A stretch of DNA of 64,000 nucleotides, taken from the NCBI GenBank assembly GCA_016845065.1, contig JAERTG010000175.1:1-64000 (forward strand). The letters run 5' to 3'. This DNA comes from Fidelibacterota bacterium (lineage in GTDB: Bacteria; Fidelibacterota; UBA8477; JABMPR01). Numbering within the stretch: position 1 is the stretch's first letter; every line of letters begins with the position of its first letter. The position numbers were made by a program, and so were the translations under genes. Below are positions 49,644 to 59,651 of the stretch, piece after piece. The notes under the pieces were generated by a model. The model had not been told where the DNA came from. It saw only the letters and a list, made by a program, of their open reading frames with translations, and made no database searches.

Positions 49644-51587
49644 ATGAATGTAACAGCGAAGATCACCAAACTCAAACCTGGCTTTTTACCAATACTTCTC
49701 CTTTCTCTGCTCATCTCTGTTGCGTCAGCCTCTGAAGCGGAACCCAGGTATGACTATCGTATTGATTTAAACACCATTGAAAAGAATCGCTTCCAGGTCG
49801 AATTGTTTTGCGAAGATTTTAGCCAGGATACCCTGGTGTATCACTTTCCATGGATCATTCCCGGGACCTATTCCGAAGCAAATTTCGGAAAGTATATTCA
49901 TAAACTGACAGCGCATAATCAAGATGGTCAGGCACTTAAGGTGAAAAAAAAGGGTAAGAATACCTTCATCATCACACCTGCTAACAAAATTAATTCCATC
50001 AAATATTGGGTAAGCGCAACCTGGGATAGCAGGAACCCGAGGACCATTTGGCCCATGGCAGGAACTGGTATTCTTGAAGATCGGATATTTGCCATTAATG
50101 CTGGAGGAGTATTTGGATATTTTGCTGGTGAGGAAGAACATTCTGTGGATATGACCTACCAATATCCGGAACACCTCTATGCGATGACCGTCCTGGAACA
50201 GAATTCTTCTGCGGTGGGTGAGGTGGCCATATCAGCTCTGGATTATCACGAACTTATTGATAGTCCTATTCTCTTTGGGAAACCTGATACGACAAGTTTC
50301 AATATCCACAACACCGGAGTAATGGTTGGTTTTGCACATGAAACTGATGATACAGAACGAGCAGCCAATATTACGAAATCTTTGGAACCATCAATGGCTG
50401 CGATTGGCGCATATATCGACACCCTGCCCGCAGAAGAATATGCCTATCTCATATACTACGCCAATGAATATGGTCTGGGAAAATTGATTGATAATCCGAG
50501 ATTTCTTATCATCAAAGGCATTTTGTATGTTCTCAGGAATGGACTACCGATCGGTGGTGCATTAGAACACAATAAGTCTTCCTTTTACTACCTACCTGAT
50601 CCAGGACCTGGGTATACCGAAAACATGTCTGAGATTATTGAGGATATTGCCATCCACGAATTTATGCATATTCTTACCCCGCTGAACCTTCGTAGCCAAC
50701 ACATCCACAACTGGGATTACAACCAGCCCATCATGTCAAAGCATTTATGGCTATATGAGGGTGTGACGGAGTACATGTCCATGATTATTCAGGTAAATGG
50801 AGGAATGATCACTCCAAAGGATTTTGTCTGTAACAGGGTAAAGCGAAAAATCCGTAATGGAGAAAGTTTTCCATTTCAAAAAATGAGCTTTACTGAGATG
50901 TCCGCCAACGTTTTGGAAAGGAAGTATAAGAAAAACTATAATCAAGTTTACCAACGCGGTGCAGCTATAGGAATGCTTTTGGACATCGAAATCATCCGGT
51001 TAACTGAGGGGAGGAAAAGACTCATTGATGTGATGTATGAGCTCATCGAAGAGTATGGTCCTGGAAAACCCATGGATGAAGAGCAGGTGTTTGATCTTTT
51101 TACCGAGAAAGTTCATCCAGATCTTAGAGACTTCTTTAGCAAATATGTGGAGGGTCGTGAGCCCCTACCTTATGGGGAAATTTTAGATCATGTTGGCGTC
51201 CTGTATGAATCAGATGTTACTACCAAAGTTCCAAAACATCCAATCCGGGATAATGGTGGCAAGTATTCAAACATTTCCATGGGCGGGAATCGAAAAATTA
51301 AAAAAATAAGTAAGAAAAATGAAATTGGTCTACAGGCTGATGACAAGGTTGACCCATCACTGTATTTGGATACGTATTTTGATGACTTCGGGTATCCACA
51401 GCCGGAGGGGATGCGCGTATCCTTCGAGGTTGAGCGGGATACCACAACCATTACCCTTCAAGATAAGATCACTTATAAGGAGGACGAGGTATCCTATCAG
51501 TTGAAGATTCTGAAAGAGATGACCCCGGAGCAGTCCAAATACTTCAATATCTGGCTAGGCTTTGAGGATCCATTAATAAAGGAATAG
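49644..51587 (+). CDS. M61-family (glycyl aminopeptidase-like) metallopeptidase
   Basis: 'IAIHEFMHILTPLNLRSQHIHNWDYNQPIMSKHLWLYEGVTEYMS' (HExxH plus downstream EG-T-Y); signal peptide. Confidence 0.8.
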   Translation: MNVTAKITKLKPGFLPILLLSLLISVASASEAEPRYDYRIDLNTIEKNRFQVELFCEDFSQDTLVYHFPWIIPGTYSEANFGKYIHKLTAHNQDGQALKVKKKGKNTFIITPANKINSIKYWVSATWDSRNPRTIWPMAGTGILEDRIFAINAGGVFGYFAGEEEHSVDMTYQYPEHLYAMTVLEQNSSAVGEVAISALDYHELIDSPILFGKPDTTSFNIHNTGVMVGFAHETDDTERAANITKSLEPSMAAIGAYIDTLPAEEYAYLIYYANEYGLGKLIDNPRFLIIKGILYVLRNGLPIGGALEHNKSSFYYLPDPGPGYTENMSEIIEDIAIHEFMHILTPLNLRSQHIHNWDYNQPIMSKHLWLYEGVTEYMSMIIQVNGGMITPKDFVCNRVKRKIRNGESFPFQKMSFTEMSANVLERKYKKNYNQVYQRGAAIGMLLDIEIIRLTEGRKRLIDVMYELIEEYGPGKPMDEEQVFDLFTEKVHPDLRDFFSKYVEGREPLPYGEILDHVGVLYESDVTTKVPKHPIRDNGGKYSNISMGGNRKIKKISKKNEIGLQADDKVDPSLYLDTYFDDFGYPQPEGMRVSFEVERDTTTITLQDKITYKEDEVSYQLKILKEMTPEQSKYFNIWLGFEDPLIKE

Positions 51588-51637
51588 ACATCTACATGAC
51601 CTGAGCGAATCACGCTCATATAAATGGGGGGCCTGAG

Positions 51638-52162
51638 GTGGATAGATCACGATCGTGTGCAATAATACTTATATCGGTATTGGCAGTTATTGGTCCATCT
51701 AAACTTTCAGCTCAATCACTTACAATATATTATGATGGAAATAAGTCCTTTCAAAATTGCACCATACTTCATATAACTGAAAACAATGTCACAATTGAAT
51801 ATGTGCCACTTCTTCCAGGAATTCCCACTAGGGCGAACTTGAGCCTGTCAGAAATAACTGGGATCCGTGAATTTAGTAGAGCGAACAGATACACTCCCTG
51901 TCTGGTCGTTTTGGGAAGTTTCATAGGTGTGAAGTTTTTTTTCGAGAAACGTGGTTCAATTGAGGAAATGACCCTGAGTGAAAGATTTGCCACCTTTCTG
52001 GACACACCTATAAATTTTATTACTGCCATCAGCGTGGGAGGTGTTGTCGGCTATGCTACTGGGCATTATTTACTTGGCGGGAATCGCGAACTTATAGCGT
52101 TTAGGAATATGTCTAATACAGAGAAGCAAAGCATCCTGGCAGAGTATATGGATGTTCCATAG
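51638..52162 (+). CDS. Hypothetical membrane/secreted protein
   Basis: Signal-like N-terminus MDRSRSCAIILISVLAVIGPSKLSAQ; no recognised domain. Confidence 0.5.
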   Translation: MDRSRSCAIILISVLAVIGPSKLSAQSLTIYYDGNKSFQNCTILHITENNVTIEYVPLLPGIPTRANLSLSEITGIREFSRANRYTPCLVVLGSFIGVKFFFEKRGSIEEMTLSERFATFLDTPINFITAISVGGVVGYATGHYLLGGNRELIAFRNMSNTEKQSILAEYMDVP

Positions 52163-52295
52163 TCTTCCACCAATCAGTGATACAAATCATAATCGCTTTG
52201 GGAAGCAGCTATAAATAAATGCTATTATAATGTATGCGCATTTTTTTGAGGTATATTACTCGATTAATAGTAGAAATGGTTTTTAATGGGCAACT

Positions 52296-52670
52296 ATGAA
52301 CAATCAAGCGAATAATTCGACAGCATCCATAGATATTGACCCCTTATTTCTTCGTCGCTTACAGGAGCTGGGTGGGGATAAGCTGGCAACTGAGCTGGTA
52401 GATATGTATTTGATCAGAGGAGCTCAACTCCTGGAAACTATCTCAGATGGCATAGATGACCAAAAATTTTCTGAAATTAAAAATGCTGCACATTCTCTTA
52501 TATCAAGCGCAGGAAATCTTGGTGGAAAGAAGATTTCCAATTTATCGAAGTTAATGGAAAACGCTGCTCTGGAAGAGCAGATTGACGGCATGCCTGACCT
52601 CCTCTCAGAATTGTTAACTGCCCAAGATGTCTTTCAGAAATACTTAAAAGGAGCTTTAGAAGGTTTATGA
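52296..52670 (+). CDS. HPt-domain phosphotransfer protein
   Basis: 'EIKNAAHSLISSAGNLGGKKISNLSKLMENAA' HPt His motif. Confidence 0.8.
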   Translation: MNNQANNSTASIDIDPLFLRRLQELGGDKLATELVDMYLIRGAQLLETISDGIDDQKFSEIKNAAHSLISSAGNLGGKKISNLSKLMENAALEEQIDGMPDLLSELLTAQDVFQKYLKGALEGL

Positions 52671-53038
52671 GACGCATAGCTATCGTAGAGGATAATCCTG
52701 ATAACCTCATGCTGGCAGAAGCCATACTTGGATCGCTGTATGAGATTGTGAGCTATGAAAATGGGATTGATGCCCTGGCTGGACTACCTGATGCCAAAGT
52801 AGAGTTAGTACTATTGGATATCTCTCTCCCTCGTATGGATGGAGTTGCTGTGCTGGAGTCAATGCGCTTGGATGATAACTTAAAGCACTTGCCTGTTATT
52901 GCCCTCACCGCGCATGCCATGGTGGGTGATAGAGAGAAATATATGGAAAAGGGTTTCGATGAATATTTTACAAAACCCATTGTAGACTTCAATGCACTGA
53001 TTGAAATGGTTGAGCGAATGATTGACCAGGTCCATTAA
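52667..53038 (+). CDS. Single-domain response regulator
   Basis: 'RIAIVEDNPDN...LVLLDISLPRMDG...VIALTAHAMVGDREKYMEKGFDEYFTKPI'; 4-nt overlap with the HPt gene. Confidence 0.9.
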   Translation: MRRIAIVEDNPDNLMLAEAILGSLYEIVSYENGIDALAGLPDAKVELVLLDISLPRMDGVAVLESMRLDDNLKHLPVIALTAHAMVGDREKYMEKGFDEYFTKPIVDFNALIEMVERMIDQVH

Positions 53039-53054
53039 GGGAGACTAAACCATT

Positions 53055-56000
53055 ATGCTGATGCTGGCCGAACTGCTATTTCTCTTCGCAGCGCTCGCAC
53101 TCCTGGTCTTTCTGGTCATACTGGGTGAACGTTTCAAGCTTCATGTCCAAAGAGGTTGGTATATCATCATCTCCGCTTTTTCGCTCCTGTTTATCGGAGC
53201 AGGCATTGAATATTTCGATAGCTTTACCAACAGTCCACTTGCCGATTCCTTAAATTCACCTCAGATTCAAATTGGTGTTAAATATTTTGCCTCATATGCC
53301 ATGGGATTGCTGCTTCTATTGGTGGGACTTCTATTATGGGCACCTACCGTTGTTGCTTCCAGAGAGAAGTATCTGATCAGGATTAAAAACAGTGAACGTC
53401 GCTATCGTCTTCTCACGGAGAATGCTAGCGACATGTTAGCTGAACACGATATAGATGGCAGCTTCAGCTTTGTTACCCCTGCATCTGCCTCAATAGTTGG
53501 TTACCAACCAGATGAACTCATTGGTCGTTCCATCTATGAATTTGTGGACCCTGACCAATTGGAATTCATTCAAAAAGAACATGGTCGCATTCTTGAATCG
53601 AACGATCCGATTCCTGTTACTTATCAGTTTAAGCATAAAGATGGCTATTACATCTGGCTGGAATCCTCAACACGCATGTACACCCCCTCTCAGGAGGAAG
53701 AACCTCGCATTCTGTCGATTAGTCGCGATGTCTCTGAACGGATTGAGTTCGAGGAGAACCTAAAGAAGCTCAACTCTTCACTGGATGAGCAACAACGACG
53801 CGTTCGGCTCCTTTATGAGTTGTCAGCCAGTTCCAATCTTTCAACTGAAGAGCAACTGGAAGCCACCTTGAAAGCAGGAGTCGACAATCTGGGGATGGAT
53901 CTAGGAATTATCAGTCAGATTCGGGAAGATGAATATAAAGTCCTGCACTTTTTCCCTGAATCATCAGGCCTCAAACAGGGCATGATTTTCGATTTGGGAG
54001 AGACCTATTGCAGCATCGCTTTGGTTGCTGAGGATATTGTTGCTATCGATGAAATGAAAGCTTCTGAATATGCTTCACACCCCTGCTATGCGGCATTCAA
54101 CCTTGAATCCTATATAGGTGTACCCATAAGAGTAAATGGCGAGCCTTTTGGTACCCTGAATTTTTCTCGCACTGAGATCCGGAAAACTACATTTACTGAT
54201 GCAGATCATGATTTTGTGCGACTTATGGGACAGTGGGTTAGTCGGGTGCTTGAACAAGAAAGAGCAACCAGGGAATTGCAAAGGAGTGAGGAGAAATTCA
54301 GAGCACTCGTCCGCTCTGCTGTTGTTGGTGTAATAACCATGGATGCTTATGGCATTATTGAAAGTTTCAATGATTCAGCAGAGCAGATCTTTGGATATAA
54401 GAAGGATGAAGTAATTGGTAATAATGTAACCTTGTTGATGGGATCACCTGAAGCGGACAACCACGATGGTTTTTTAAAACGTTTTCGGGATGGCAAAGGC
54501 CACAATCGAGTTGGTGAGTCTGTTGAAGTTGTCGGGAGACGAAAAGATGGTGCTTCCGTTTATCTTGACCTTGGAATAAACGAGGTTCGTACTGAAGGAA
54601 GCCATTTTCTCACGGGTACTTTCCGGGATATCACTGAAATGAAAATGGCGGCCGATGACCTGGCTAATGCTCATCTCCAATTGAAAAGTGTGTTCAATTC
54701 AGCAACACAGATAGGAATTATCGCCACAGATCTGGAGGGGAAGATCACTATTTTTAATCCCGGCGCGGAACGCATGCTCGGGTATAGCAGTGAAGAGATC
54801 ATTGGTCAGGTTTCTGATATTTTTCACCTAGAATCTGAAGTGAAGCAGCGTGCCACCGAATTGAGTAAGGAATTGGGACGCCCAATTACTGGATTTGATA
54901 CCTATGTTGCGCTGGCAAAATTAGGTGGTTTTGCCGAAAAGGAATGGACCTATGTCCGCAAGGATGGGAGTCAGTTAACCGTAGATTCAGCGGTCACTGC
55001 CACGCGAGACACAAAAGGTGAAATTACGGGATTTCTGGGTATCGCTCTGGATATTACTCAGAGGAAACACGGTGAAGAAGCCCTGCGCCTTGCAAAATCT
55101 GTTGCTGAAGAGGCCAACCAGACAAAAAGTGAATTCTTGACAAACATGAGTCATGAGCTGCGAACCCCCCTGAATTCAGTAATAGGATTTTCAAACATCA
55201 TTTTGAGAAATACAAATTCAAAGCTGGATGAGAAGGAAATTACCTATCTGGAAAGAATTCAGGCTAATGGAAAACACCTGCTGGAATTGATCAATGATAT
55301 CCTGGATCTGTCCAAGGTTGAAGCAGGCAGTATGGAATTGGAAATAGTTAGTCTCAATGTCGGAGATTTAATCGAAGATCTCATCGGTCAAGTGGAGAGT
55401 CAGGTTGCTCAGAAACCTGTAACTCTAGTAAAAGAACTACCGAAAAAGATTGTAGATGTCCAAACCGACCCAGGTAAGCTCAAACAGATCTTATTAAACC
55501 TGGTTTCAAATGCTATAAAATTTACTGAAGAGGGTGATGTGACCGTTAAGGTTGAGACCGATCTCAAGACGAATCGCCCCATCGCTATCAGCGTCAGCGA
55601 CACAGGAATTGGAATTCCTGAAAAGCGTATCAGTCACATTTTTGATGAGTTCGAGCAAGTAGACTCAAGTACTCAGCGTAAATATGGCGGCACGGGTCTG
55701 GGTTTGGCCATCAGCAAGGCACTTTGCGAACTTATGGGATATGATCTTGAAGTAGAGAGTGAAGTTGACAGAGGGTCGACATTTAAAATAGACATTCCCC
55801 TTAAAGATCCTGTGGCGCAAGTTGATGAATCAGTAAGAAAGAATACGCGTACATCTGGTCGAGTATCAGGTGCAATATCAGATGGAAGTTTTAAGGGGAA
55901 GCGAATCCTTCTGGTGGATGATGATCCTGACTCATTGACACTGCTTTCACACTATTTGAAGAATACTGGCTGTGAGCTTGAAACAGCAATATCGACAGCA

Positions 56001-56624
56001 GATGCGATGAAGGCGGTGGGACAACAGAAACCTGATTTAATTACATTGGATCTCAGGATGCCGGATGAGGCTGGTGATGTATTCCTTGCTGCGCTAAGGG
56101 AAAATGATGAGTTTGCTGATATTCCAGTCGTTGTGGTGAGTATCGTAGCTCGTGAGAATAGAGGTAAACTACCTGGTGCAACTGATTTTGTGCAAAAGCC
56201 AGTGAATCAGCACGACCTGATTTGGGCGATTCGTAGAAACATTCAAAATGCACCATGTTGTGTTTTACTTGTTGAAGATGATCCAGATATGAGAAATCTA
56301 ATCTCTGAGTATCTATCTGACCTTCAACTTGAATTGAGAACTGCAGGGAATGGACAGGAAGCACTGGATATCCTTGAAGACTATGTACCAAATTTGATCC
56401 TTCTGGATTTGAAAATGCCGGAAATGGATGGATTGAAATTTCTTGAAGTGTTGGAGAACAGGACCAGTCATACGATGCCTCGAGTGATGATTATTACAGG
56501 GAAAAATCTGAGTCCCCAGGATGAACTCTTGATAAAAAATGATGGTATCGTTATTATCAAGAAGGATCAGGATTTTGAAAAAGAACTCCGGCACCAAATG
56601 CTGACTATATTTTTAGAAAAGTAA
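53055..56624 (+). CDS. Hybrid histidine kinase (TM, PAS, GAF, PAS, PAS, HisKA, HATPase, REC, REC)
   Basis: 'NMSHELRTPLNSVIGFSNIIL', 'DTGIGIPEKRISHIFDEFEQVDSS', 'GGTGLGLAI'; two REC domains 'RILLVDDDPDS' and 'CVLLVEDDPDM'. Confidence 0.93.
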   Translation: MLMLAELLFLFAALALLVFLVILGERFKLHVQRGWYIIISAFSLLFIGAGIEYFDSFTNSPLADSLNSPQIQIGVKYFASYAMGLLLLLVGLLLWAPTVVASREKYLIRIKNSERRYRLLTENASDMLAEHDIDGSFSFVTPASASIVGYQPDELIGRSIYEFVDPDQLEFIQKEHGRILESNDPIPVTYQFKHKDGYYIWLESSTRMYTPSQEEEPRILSISRDVSERIEFEENLKKLNSSLDEQQRRVRLLYELSASSNLSTEEQLEATLKAGVDNLGMDLGIISQIREDEYKVLHFFPESSGLKQGMIFDLGETYCSIALVAEDIVAIDEMKASEYASHPCYAAFNLESYIGVPIRVNGEPFGTLNFSRTEIRKTTFTDADHDFVRLMGQWVSRVLEQERATRELQRSEEKFRALVRSAVVGVITMDAYGIIESFNDSAEQIFGYKKDEVIGNNVTLLMGSPEADNHDGFLKRFRDGKGHNRVGESVEVVGRRKDGASVYLDLGINEVRTEGSHFLTGTFRDITEMKMAADDLANAHLQLKSVFNSATQIGIIATDLEGKITIFNPGAERMLGYSSEEIIGQVSDIFHLESEVKQRATELSKELGRPITGFDTYVALAKLGGFAEKEWTYVRKDGSQLTVDSAVTATRDTKGEITGFLGIALDITQRKHGEEALRLAKSVAEEANQTKSEFLTNMSHELRTPLNSVIGFSNIILRNTNSKLDEKEITYLERIQANGKHLLELINDILDLSKVEAGSMELEIVSLNVGDLIEDLIGQVESQVAQKPVTLVKELPKKIVDVQTDPGKLKQILLNLVSNAIKFTEEGDVTVKVETDLKTNRPIAISVSDTGIGIPEKRISHIFDEFEQVDSSTQRKYGGTGLGLAISKALCELMGYDLEVESEVDRGSTFKIDIPLKDPVAQVDESVRKNTRTSGRVSGAISDGSFKGKRILLVDDDPDSLTLLSHYLKNTGCELETAISTADAMKAVGQQKPDLITLDLRMPDEAGDVFLAALRENDEFADIPVVVVSIVARENRGKLPGATDFVQKPVNQHDLIWAIRRNIQNAPCCVLLVEDDPDMRNLISEYLSDLQLELRTAGNGQEALDILEDYVPNLILLDLKMPEMDGLKFLEVLENRTSHTMPRVMIITGKNLSPQDELLIKNDGIVIIKKDQDFEKELRHQMLTIFLEK

Positions 56625-56627
56625 AGC

Positions 56628-58157
56628 ATGGAAGAATTCCAAAAAGTATATCTGCAAAAGTTGGGCTCCAGGATTGAAGCGCTACGAGCTGCTGGAAAAG
56701 AACTCTCCCATAATTTTGAGGAGTCAGCCATATCTATTCGACGATTAGCTCATTCGCTTCGGGGATCTGGTGCCACCTATGGATTTCCCAAAATAAGTGA
56801 GCTTTCCGCAGTAGTGGAAGATGCTGAGGATGAGATGTTGGCAGAATCGTTGGTCAACCTGGTAGACCACCTCCAGGAGCTCTACGATACGACGCGGACA
56901 GATAGTGAACGAATTCTGGTGGTGGACGATTCAGACGAGATAAGGTTAATGTTAAGTGTCATCCTGCAAAAACAAGGCTATGACGTGACCACTGCCGAAA
57001 CCGCACAAGAGGGTATGGATAAATTAGCTGCTGAGTCATTTGATATCATGATTTTGGATTTGGTCCTGCCTGATATTGATGGCAGAAATTTTCTTATCAA
57101 GTTAAGAGAGGATCCGCGTACTGCTAGTTTACCGGTCCTCGTCCTCTCGGCCAAAAACAGTCCTCAAATTAAGGCTGAATGTTTTGCCTTGGGTGCTGAT
57201 GACTATTTCGAAAAACCTCTCGATCCAGCACTATTGACAACCCGGGTCGCTGTCACACTTCAGCGCAGTAGGAACATTGAAAACCAAACCCGCTTTGATC
57301 ACCTCACCAATCTCCTGAACAGGGCAGCCTTTTCTGAAAACTATGAATCTCAAAACAAGTTATCTCAGCGTGAAGATTCTCCATTCTGTCTGGCTATGAT
57401 TGACATCGACGAATTCAAAAAAATAAATGATGAACATGGACATTTGGTTGGAGATGAGGCACTTCGATATGTAGCATCTCAGATCAGGGAAAAACTGCGT
57501 CAATCAGACTATGTAGCTCGTTGGGGGGGAGAAGAGTTTGCTGTTCTGTTTCCTTCCACAATTGAAAATGAAGGAAAGGCAGCGCTGACCAAGGCGCTGA
57601 CTCACTTAAATCAATTCCCGCTTACCACAAAATCAGGAATATCCATTTCTATATCATTCTCGGGTGGAGTTTATCAAGTTGAAGCAGGTGAGGATATGGA
57701 GCAAGCACTTTCAAAGGCGGACGCATTGCTCTATCGAGCAAAAGCTGACGGCAGAAATTGTATTATGAGTTCAGGTGACGAAGTTGAAGTTAGACCGACT
57801 AGAATTCTTATGGCAGAAGATGACGATCTCACAGCAGAATTTATTCTTCACCGCTTACGTAAGGATGGATTTGAAATCGATCACTTCGATCGTGGAGATG
57901 CAGCGCTAGAGGCAGCCAGAAAATCGAAATATGATCTGGCCATATATGATGTGAAGATGCCCGGGATGGAAGGCTTCGAGCTACTCCAGAGGACTCGGGG
58001 AGACTCGTTGAACCAAACAACTCCAGTCATCATGCTAACCTCCATGGGAAGCGAACATGATATTTCCAGGGGTCTCAAACTGGGGGCAAATGACTATGTC
58101 TTGAAACCTTTTAGCCCCATGGAGTTACTCGCTAGAATCAGACGCCTGCTAAAATGA
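56628..58157 (+). CDS. HPt-REC-GGDEF-REC protein (putative diguanylate cyclase)
   Basis: 'IRRLAHSLRGSGATYGFPKISELSAVVE' (HPt), 'RILVVDDSDEIR...DLVLPDIDG' (REC), 'ARWGGEEFAVLFPS' (GGEEF), 'RILMAEDDDLTAEF...YDVKMPGMEG' (REC). Confidence 0.9.
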   Translation: MEEFQKVYLQKLGSRIEALRAAGKELSHNFEESAISIRRLAHSLRGSGATYGFPKISELSAVVEDAEDEMLAESLVNLVDHLQELYDTTRTDSERILVVDDSDEIRLMLSVILQKQGYDVTTAETAQEGMDKLAAESFDIMILDLVLPDIDGRNFLIKLREDPRTASLPVLVLSAKNSPQIKAECFALGADDYFEKPLDPALLTTRVAVTLQRSRNIENQTRFDHLTNLLNRAAFSENYESQNKLSQREDSPFCLAMIDIDEFKKINDEHGHLVGDEALRYVASQIREKLRQSDYVARWGGEEFAVLFPSTIENEGKAALTKALTHLNQFPLTTKSGISISISFSGGVYQVEAGEDMEQALSKADALLYRAKADGRNCIMSSGDEVEVRPTRILMAEDDDLTAEFILHRLRKDGFEIDHFDRGDAALEAARKSKYDLAIYDVKMPGMEGFELLQRTRGDSLNQTTPVIMLTSMGSEHDISRGLKLGANDYVLKPFSPMELLARIRRLLK

Positions 58158-58525
58158 GCTTTTCACTCCTAATCATTGATGATGATGAGGATATCCGCCT
58201 CATCCTTAGCTCAGTTCTTTCTTCAATTGATGGCCTGAACATTTTAGAAGCTGGCGATGGGGCAGTAGCCCAGGAAATTGAGCAGAATCAGAGAGTGGAT
58301 GGAATCATCCTGGATTATCAGTTGCCTGATATCAGTGGGGAAGAGCTACTGACAATTTTTAAAAATTCATTATCATCCCAGACCCCTGATATTGTCATGC
58401 TTTCAGCCAGAGATGATAAGGATCTCACCAGAAAGTGGCTTGATCTCGGTGCAAAAGCTGTCCTAAAGAAACCATTTAATCCCTTTGAACTTCTCACTCA
58501 GCTCAGGGTTCATTTTGAGTTCTGA
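58154..58525 (+). CDS. Single-domain response regulator
   Basis: 'LLIIDDDEDIRLILSSVL...GIILDYQLPDISG...VLKKPFNPFEL'. Confidence 0.88.
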   Translation: MSFSLLIIDDDEDIRLILSSVLSSIDGLNILEAGDGAVAQEIEQNQRVDGIILDYQLPDISGEELLTIFKNSLSSQTPDIVMLSARDDKDLTRKWLDLGAKAVLKKPFNPFELLTQLRVHFEF

Positions 58526-59651
58526 TCATTTCTTTAAATATCTAAAACAAACGATCGCTTATATAAAAGCATGGGGTGACCAAATATTTTCCCATTTTGA
58601 GAAACTACCCCGCCTCGAAATGGCTCTCCAGATTCTCATACTGACAGTAGTCTTTCTATTTGTTCTCACCATTATAATCGCCATTGGTGTTGTCTTGCTA
58701 CGCATGAAAAACAATTTGGTAGCGAACAGATTTTCCCATCTGGAAAAAAGTTGGGAGGGTCAAATCATGCGAGTCCTGTCCAGTGACGATCCTGAAATCC
58801 CTGCAATGAATATCAAACGGAGGGATAGAATATTTTTTGTCCAATATCTTTATAGATTTGCCTCAAGATTAAGAGGACAGGAACTCCAGATCATCAAGGA
58901 TTTGGCACAGCCCTACCTAGCTATTATTGCCAAGAAGTTAAAACGTGGATATCCAGAACTGAGAGCCAGAAATATTAACATCCTCGCCACCTTGGGGTTT
59001 CCTGAATTTATTGATCCCATTATTGAAGCATTGGAAGAGGATTCTCCCATTGTAAAGATGGCTGCTGCAAGAATTCTCGCCCACGCAGATTACCCACAGC
59101 ATATAGATCTCATCCTTCCGGAACTTTCACATTTTGATGAATGGAGCATGAACTTTCTATCTTCCATGCTCTCAGAGATGGGACCTTCAATTGCCTCTCG
59201 TTTACGCCAGGAATTTCTCAACAGGGAAGCCTCTGTTCGAGTTCGTATCGCAGTTGCGGAAGCGCTACGACAAATAGGTGATTTAGCTGCTCCAGATTCA
59301 GCTGTTCAGGTTTTGGAAGCCGGAGATGACCCTGAACTTAGCGCGACTTGTTTAAAGATTCTTAGGGATATGGGTACCCCCAGACATAGACCATTATTGC
59401 TTGATCTGGTTGAATCGCCAGAAGAGATTATTCGCATTCATGCCCTCTCAGCACTTGGTTCCGTAGGAATAGAATCTGACGCTCCCATCATGTTAAAGGG
59501 TCTCGACGATCCCTCAAGTTGGGTGGCTCTACAGGCTGCCAGAGCACTGCATCAGATTAACAGCAATCAACTACTGGAAGAAATTGCCGCTTCAGATCAT
59601 TTTCGAGCTTCCATTGCTCAGCAGATTCTAACCGAGGTCCATGGCTTATGA
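58485..59651 (+). CDS. Membrane-anchored HEAT-repeat protein (true start possibly TTG near 58515)
   Basis: TM 'MALQILILTVVFLFVLTIIIAIGVVLL'; repeats 'FIDPIIEALEEDSPIVKMAAARILAHADYPQHIDLILPEL', 'RPLLLDLVESPEEIIRIHALSALGSVG'. Confidence 0.75.
   Translation: MNFSLSSGFILSSDHFFKYLKQTIAYIKAWGDQIFSHFEKLPRLEMALQILILTVVFLFVLTIIIAIGVVLLRMKNNLVANRFSHLEKSWEGQIMRVLSSDDPEIPAMNIKRRDRIFFVQYLYRFASRLRGQELQIIKDLAQPYLAIIAKKLKRGYPELRARNINILATLGFPEFIDPIIEALEEDSPIVKMAAARILAHADYPQHIDLILPELSHFDEWSMNFLSSMLSEMGPSIASRLRQEFLNREASVRVRIAVAEALRQIGDLAAPDSAVQVLEAGDDPELSATCLKILRDMGTPRHRPLLLDLVESPEEIIRIHALSALGSVGIESDAPIMLKGLDDPSSWVALQAARALHQINSNQLLEEIAASDHFRASIAQQILTEVHGL

Noticed and set aside
56628-58157. Cyclase partner of the PycTM-like protein
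   Set aside because: It is a GGDEF (c-di-GMP) protein in a separate operon on the opposite strand ~7 kb away, not a pyrimidine cyclase.
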